Below are positions 62,892 to 64,000 of a stretch of 64,000 nt of DNA, one piece after another (within the stretch, counting starts at the first letter, position 1; each line of letters starts with the position of its first letter). Under the pieces are notes generated by a model. It was not told where the DNA came from. It ran no database searches and was given only the letters and a program-made list of their open reading frames with translations. The position numbers and the translations under genes are program-made. The stretch is from positions 64,501-128,500 of the forward strand of contig NZ_AOGW02000018.1 in the NCBI RefSeq assembly GCF_000332495.1. Direction: 5' to 3'. Origin of the DNA: Leptospira terpstrae serovar Hualin str. LT 11-33 = ATCC 700639 (lineage in GTDB: Bacteria; Spirochaetota; Leptospiria; Leptospirales; Leptospiraceae).

Positions 62892-64000
62892 ATGTCATCG
62901 ATTCCAAAACAAATTTCAGAATACATCCTCATGGGATTAACCCAAGAACAAGTCAGGAAAAACCGTACGAAGTATGGAGCCAATGAAATCAGCTCTTCCC
63001 AAAAGAAAGGAATCTTTCAGATGTTATTGGGAGTGGTCACAGAGCCAATGATTTTGCTTCTCATTTCCATAAGCATCGTATATTTGCTTTTAGGTGACCG
63101 GAATGAAGCACTATTATTACTTTTTTCTGTTGTGGGGATCATAACGATTACTTTTTACCAAGAGAAAAAAACGGAAACCGCGATCTCTGCTTTACGTTCC
63201 CTTGCAAGTCCAAGAACCAATGTCATCCGAGACCAACAAATCATTCGTATCGAAGGGAAAGATGTAGTTTTTGATGATTTATTAATTTTGAATGAAGGGG
63301 ATAGAGTCCCTGCTGACTGTGAGCTTGTTTCCGATAGAATGTTTTCTTGTGATGAATCTCTCCTTACGGGAGAATCTGTACCTGTAACCAAATCACAATC
63401 GAATCCAGTATTTTGTGGCTCGTTAGTTGTTAGTGGAGAGGGAGTTTGTCGAGTATCTGCTGTGGGTAATCTCACCGAGATAGGTAAAATAGGTCGTAAA
63501 ATTGCAGACGAAGCTATTGGCAGAACTTTACTAGAAGTTGAGGTTGCAAGGTTAGTAAGGAATCTGTTTATTGTTGCAGCTTCACTTTGTGTGATACTGG
63601 CATTATACTTTGGAATTGCTAAAAGCCAATGGTTACAAGGATTACTTTCGGGCCTTACTCTGGCCATAGGACTCATGCCAGAGGAACTTCCTTTAGTTAT
63701 GACAATTTTCTTTGCGTTAGGTGCATTTCGTTTGAGTACTAAAAATGTTTTAGTCAGACGATCCTCTATCATTGAAACTTTAGGTGCTGCTACAGTACTC
63801 TGTTCAGATAAAACAGGTACGATCACTCAAAATAAAATGAAAATAGGAATTGTTGTAACAAAGTCGGAAACGGTAACATTAAATCCTACTTCCATTCTTT
63901 CAGAGGAAACCAAAAGTTTACTTCATATTGCCTATTGTGCTTCCAAACATCCTAGTTTTGATCCAATGGATATTGCAATTTCTGATTGTTTGGCTTTGTT
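62892..64000 (+). CDS. Cation-transporting P-type ATPase with PEELP motif, 3' end outside window
   Basis: Open to the window end (369 codons seen). The start is taken at ATG 62892; an in-frame ATG at 62844 is possible. An N-terminal cation-ATPase segment (GLTQEQVRKNRTKYGANEI), first two membrane helices (~45-85), the actuator loop with SLLTGESVPVTK, M4 with GLTLAIGLMPEELPLVMTI (~265) and the phosphorylation site CSDKTGTITQNKMK (~310) are all present. The PEELP motif differs from PEGLP of Ca2+ pumps and PELLP of MgtA, and resembles the PEEFP group of bacterial ATPases whose ion is not established. Confidence 0.88.
   Translation, partial: MSSIPKQISEYILMGLTQEQVRKNRTKYGANEISSSQKKGIFQMLLGVVTEPMILLLISISIVYLLLGDRNEALLLLFSVVGIITITFYQEKKTETAISALRSLASPRTNVIRDQQIIRIEGKDVVFDDLLILNEGDRVPADCELVSDRMFSCDESLLTGESVPVTKSQSNPVFCGSLVVSGEGVCRVSAVGNLTEIGKIGRKIADEAIGRTLLEVEVARLVRNLFIVAASLCVILALYFGIAKSQWLQGLLSGLTLAIGLMPEELPLVMTIFFALGAFRLSTKNVLVRRSSIIETLGAATVLCSDKTGTITQNKMKIGIVVTKSETVTLNPTSILSEETKSLLHIAYCASKHPSFDPMDIAISDCLAL

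Noticed and set aside
63155..63826. 223-codon minus-strand open frame inside the second P-type ATPase
   Set aside because: Antisense to actuator, M4 and phosphorylation motifs; no start signal.
1..64000. CRISPR arrays, insertion sequences, integrases, tRNA or rRNA genes
   Set aside because: No regularly spaced repeats, transposase or integrase motifs, or clover-leaf T-loop signatures were seen by eye.

Overview
The window is AT-rich chromosomal DNA of a spirochaete, most likely a saprophytic-clade Leptospira. The pointers are repeated 7TM-DISM/SpoIIE phosphatases and large hybrid kinases, lipoproteins with loose lipoboxes, a PerR-type Fur protein without the zinc CxxC pairs, and low GC. This placement is inference from gene content; no rRNA or housekeeping marker is present. 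I found no tRNA, rRNA, transposase, integrase or CRISPR array. Genes are densely packed on both strands.

Layout. 1-8.0 kb: end of a chemoreceptor, a reductase pair (MDR and SDR) divergent from an HxlR regulator with two matching operators, a deoxyribosyltransferase-like protein, and a CheB-CheR-PAS-histidine kinase fusion. 8.1-12.8 kb: a three-gene operon of a GT4 glycosyltransferase with two GH130 phosphorylase-family proteins. 13.1-21.9 kb: a 7TM-DISM hybrid kinase with receiver and SpoIIE output, a PLP fold-III enzyme, a PHB-depolymerase-like esterase, a luciferase-like oxidoreductase, an AraC regulator and an NmrA-like protein. 21.9-27.4 kb: a sphingolipid module: endoglycoceramidase-like lipoprotein divergent from a neutral ceramidase, a downstream TetR regulator, and two near-identical dyads in the shared upstream region. 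27.4-33.5 kb: beta-helix lipoprotein, then a TetR regulator divergent from a dienoyl-CoA reductase/acyl-CoA dehydrogenase operon with paired operators.

33.6-43.7 kb: serine hydrolase, EF-hand protein, a triple-hairpin intergenic element, an MgtA-type ATPase, HlyIII-family protein, a Cys-rich small protein, a quinone reductase/TetR pair with one operator, an outer-membrane porin and a DUF1415 protein. 43.8-50.5 kb: a complete ebo operon (eboA-eboF) behind a clear sigma70-type promoter, followed by a double cyclic-nucleotide-domain protein. This is the most notable system here: a conserved metabolite-processing or export cluster whose product in this organism is unknown. 51.8-64 kb: DoxX-like protein, small winged-helix regulator with its own dyad, ketopantoate reductase, PerR with a 7-1-7 box, a structured 0.6-kb gap, a SpoIIE phosphatase/histidine kinase pair, an unusual flavoprotein/NapH-like Fe-S membrane fusion, glycerate kinase, a secernin-type peptidase and the start of a second P-type ATPase.

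Shared logic: regulators usually sit next to what they appear to control, with visible dyads between them (HxlR, three TetR, PerR, winged helix). The main biological themes are environmental signalling, lipid and sphingolipid breakdown, redox detoxification and secondary metabolism.
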